DNA of 64,000 bases from contig JAEUVX010000009.1 of assembly GCA_016786615.1 (NCBI GenBank), positions 248,001 to 312,000 of the forward strand, given 5' to 3'. Numbering within the stretch: the stretch's first letter is position 1; each line of letters begins with the position of its first letter. Shown piece by piece: positions 62,210 to 64,000 of this stretch. The DNA is from Flavipsychrobacter sp. Lineage in GTDB: Bacteria > Bacteroidota > Bacteroidia > Chitinophagales > Chitinophagaceae. The notes beneath the pieces were generated by a model. That model had not been told where the DNA came from. It ran no database searches and was given only the letters and a program-made list of their open reading frames with translations. A program made the position numbers and the translations under genes.

Positions 62210-63022
62210 TTATTGCAGCATCAACCCGGCCATTTCATGATTTCCTTTAAAGAATACAGATGGGGATGTAAGGCTGATTGCCTTAAACTCTTTGATAAAA
62301 TGAGCCTGATCGTAATAGCCACTTTCGTATAATGCACTGGTAAGTGTAGGGTGCTTATCAGAACTGTAATAATCTAAAAATGCATGTAGCCTTACAATGC
62401 GTGCATAGTGTTTTGGTGATATTCCTATAATGTCATTAATGACACGGTTGTATTGCCTGACACCTACATTGCAATCTGCTGCCAGTGTTGCAATAGGTAT
62501 ATTACCATCGCTGGCAGCAAGTTTCTGTAAAGATGAGATATAAGGATTGATGCGGACAATGTGGCCTGCAGGACGAGCATTGAGCAATGATTGCAGGTAA
62601 TTATCAAGTATTTTTATTCGCGAGCTGTTATCACTATTAAGTACCTGTTGATTAATCGTATTAACGGCATCACCTAATACTTCATCAGCTTCCAGATAAT
62701 TATCTGTTAGCAGTTTTGCTGAAATGCCTGTAATTGCATAAAATCCCCATGGCTCAAATCGCACAGATATTATCCCGGTTTTGCCCGTAGGCATCAGATG
62801 GATGGCTTTCTTTATTTGCCCTACCACAATATTAAGTGGTTGCATCAGACTCATATCTCTTATGTTTGTCCGATATGGGTCGCCATAATGAAATATTAGC
62901 TCCATACAACCGTCTGGTAGTATTTTTTCAGGGGCTTCAGGAATGCTGTCATTTTCCAATACCCAATAGCTGCGTACATAAGGTGCTATTGCAGCATTTG
63001 GCGTGTATGTCTTGAAAAACAT
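62210..63022 (-). CDS. AraC-family transcriptional regulator
   Basis: 270 residues. An N-terminal DUF6597-type domain (APYVRSYWVLENDS, DGCMELIFHYGDPY, ISVRFEPWGFYAITG) is followed by two helix-turn-helix motifs in the C-terminal AraC domain (TLAADCNVGVRQYNRVINDI, SALYESGYYDQAHFIKEFKA). The ligand is unknown. It lies 62 bases before the VOC gene and probably controls the VOC-DUF6265 pair, with or without itself. It is on the same strand as the adenosyltransferase upstream. Confidence 0.9.
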   Translation of the reverse strand: MFFKTYTPNAAIAPYVRSYWVLENDSIPEAPEKILPDGCMELIFHYGDPYRTNIRDMSLMQPLNIVVGQIKKAIHLMPTGKTGIISVRFEPWGFYAITGISAKLLTDNYLEADEVLGDAVNTINQQVLNSDNSSRIKILDNYLQSLLNARPAGHIVRINPYISSLQKLAASDGNIPIATLAADCNVGVRQYNRVINDIIGISPKHYARIVRLHAFLDYYSSDKHPTLTSALYESGYYDQAHFIKEFKAISLTSPSVFFKGNHEMAGLMLQ

Positions 63023-63043
63023 GTATCCTGTATTGATTGGGGT

Positions 63044-63604
63044 CTATACTCTTGCTCTCCAGGGCAGGTCTTCTACTTTATTGATATGCGAAATATACCG
63101 TGCTAATACAAACAGGAAGTCTGAAAGTCTGTTTAGATATCGAACTATCAATTCAGGTACCTGTTCCTGTTGTTCCTGCATGCTAACGCAAATGCGCTCT
63201 GCCCTGCGGCATACACAGCGTGCTACATGGCATGTAGATGATGCAAGCTGTCCTCCGGGCAATATGAACGAGCGCATTTCAGGAAGTACTTCATTCATCT
63301 CGTCTATGCGTTGCTCCAGCCATGTTACATCTTCATCATGCACATCAGGCAGTTTCATTTTTACTTCCTTATCAGGGTTGGTAGCGAGTACCGATCCTAC
63401 AGTAAAAAGGCGATCTTGTATCTCGCGTAGCCAACCACTTATTTTTTCATTGCCGGCCATGTCATTTACCATTCCTATAAACGAGTTCAGCTCATCTACC
63501 GTGCCATATGCTTCAATGCGTATATGGTTTTTGGGCACACGTACGCCACCTATCAGGCTGGTACTGCCCTTATCTCCTGTCTTTGTGTATATTTTAAATG
63601 CCAT
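63044..63604 (-). CDS. Cob(I)alamin adenosyltransferase, PduO type
   Basis: 186 residues. It converts cob(I)alamin and ATP to adenosylcobalamin. [17 protein letters not shown] is the ATP-binding N-terminus. CRRAERIC and [15 protein letters not shown] give the conserved Arg/Glu and Asp/Phe of the PduO fold. Its start overlaps the stop of the ABC ATPase gene by 11 bases, so the two are translated together. No B12-dependent enzyme is in this window. Confidence 0.93.
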   Translation of the reverse strand: MAFKIYTKTGDKGSTSLIGGVRVPKNHIRIEAYGTVDELNSFIGMVNDMAGNEKISGWLREIQDRLFTVGSVLATNPDKEVKMKLPDVHDEDVTWLEQRIDEMNEVLPEMRSFILPGGQLASSTCHVARCVCRRAERICVSMQEQQEQVPELIVRYLNRLSDFLFVLARYISHINKVEDLPWRARV

Positions 63605-64000
63605 TAGTGCTTGCTATTAATGCTGCTTCTTTTCTTTTATCTGTTTCTACCACACCATCGCGTATGCGTACTACCCGGTGCGTATAATTGGCTATATCTT
63701 CCTCGTGTGTTACCAGTATTACAGTATTGCCTTGTGCATGTATCTGGCTGAAGAGCTCCATAATTTCTACCGATGTTTTGGTGTCAAGGTTACCTGTTGG
63801 CTCATCTGCCAATATCAGCGATGGGTTATTGACAAGCGCACGGGCAATAGCCACGCGCTGGCTTTGCCCGCCTGATAGCTCATTAGGTTTATGGTGTGCC
63901 CTGTCTCCCAGCCCTACTTTATCAAGTATAGCACGCGCGCGCTCTTCTCTGTCTTTTTTACCAGCACCTGCATATATCAGGGGCATAGCTACATTTTCCC
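63594..64000 (-). CDS. ABC transporter ATP-binding protein, MacB/LolD type (partial)
   Basis: The 3' part of a gene that continues past the window edge; the reading frame is open to base 64000 ([11 protein letters not shown]). Visible are the signature [15 protein letters not shown], the Walker [13 protein letters not shown], and the H-loop VTHE. The Walker A motif is outside the window. The pattern fits MacB/LolD/FtsE-type exporters of lipoproteins, peptides or macrolides. The last codons overlap the adenosyltransferase gene. Confidence 0.93.
   Translation of the reverse strand, partial: ENVAMPLIYAGAGKKDREERARAILDKVGLGDRAHHKPNELSGGQSQRVAIARALVNNPSLILADEPTGNLDTKTSVEIMELFSQIHAQGNTVILVTHEEDIANYTHRVVRIRDGVVETDKRKEAALIASTNGI

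Noticed and set aside
1-64000. CRISPR arrays, insertion sequences, integrases, prophage genes
   Set aside because: I looked for regularly spaced repeats, transposase or integrase motifs and phage structural genes on both strands and saw none. The only possible mobile trace is the REP-like hairpin at 30932-30953.

Overview
The window is a contiguous piece of a chromosome from a Bacteroidota member, most likely a Chitinophagaceae-like (Chitinophagia) bacterium. This is inferred from several features. Secreted proteins carry type IX secretion C-terminal domains, and there is a PorP/SprF-family outer-membrane partner. An alternative complex III (ActA-F) operon runs straight into cytochrome oxidase genes. 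Rho has a long disordered insertion. Bacteroidota-type -7 promoter elements (TAnnTTTG) recur, often right next to the start codon, and clear Shine-Dalgarno sites are lacking. No insertion sequence, prophage, CRISPR array or rRNA operon was seen; the region looks like ordinary core chromosome.

Layout. 1-3008: end of an unknown gene, then a small Bat-type operon (DUF58, BatD-like, VWA/BatA-like). 3001-10578: uvrB, a Crp/Fnr-family regulator with a repeat-rich upstream region, a DUF4386 membrane protein, a flavin reductase-like protein, a DUF2911 protein, an unrecognised membrane protein and a YkuK-type RNase H-like protein. 10794-16126: a giant PKD/type-B-CTD cell-surface protein, its PorP/SprF partner and an orphan response regulator. 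16234-18748: pssA, purS, rsmI and an SDR protein. 19036-30692: the respiratory operon actABCDEF-coxB-coxA, ending in a strong terminator. 30693-34191: a repeat-bearing intergenic region, an NTF2-like secreted protein and an 872-residue type IX cargo protein. 34269-38762 (minus): rho, an epimerase, pheS and an L,D-transpeptidase with a probable frameshift. 38913-47570: a GT-C glycosyltransferase, a FadN-like beta-oxidation enzyme, a secreted unknown, a TPR protein and comEC. 47630-55956: purH, a GNAT acetyltransferase, lpxD, a class IV aminotransferase, gltX, an Omp28-like protein and glyS. 55993-58127: a small unknown protein and an MbnP/MbnH-like copper-protein pair. 58163-64000: a lipoprotein, a second orphan response regulator, tRNA-Leu(UAG), trigger factor, a GlsB/YeaQ protein, an AraC-VOC-DUF6265 set, PduO-type adenosyltransferase and the 3' part of a MacB/LolD-type ABC ATPase.

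How the genes work together. The ACIII operon transfers electrons from menaquinol to cytochrome c and on to the oxidase encoded by the last two genes. The PKD protein and PorP/SprF form a cargo/partner pair for the type IX system. MbnP and MbnH form a pair in which the dihaem enzyme is expected to modify its lipoprotein partner. Most convergent gene pairs share one near-perfect palindromic terminator.

The observations most worth following are: three 21-bp tandem repeats followed by a terminator-bearing leader at 30740-30965; a cluster of TGTTGCA elements around the Crp-family gene; the MbnP/MbnH pair; the L,D-transpeptidase frameshift; and an SDR protein lacking the catalytic Tyr/Lys. No clearly new multi-gene defence or mobile system was found.
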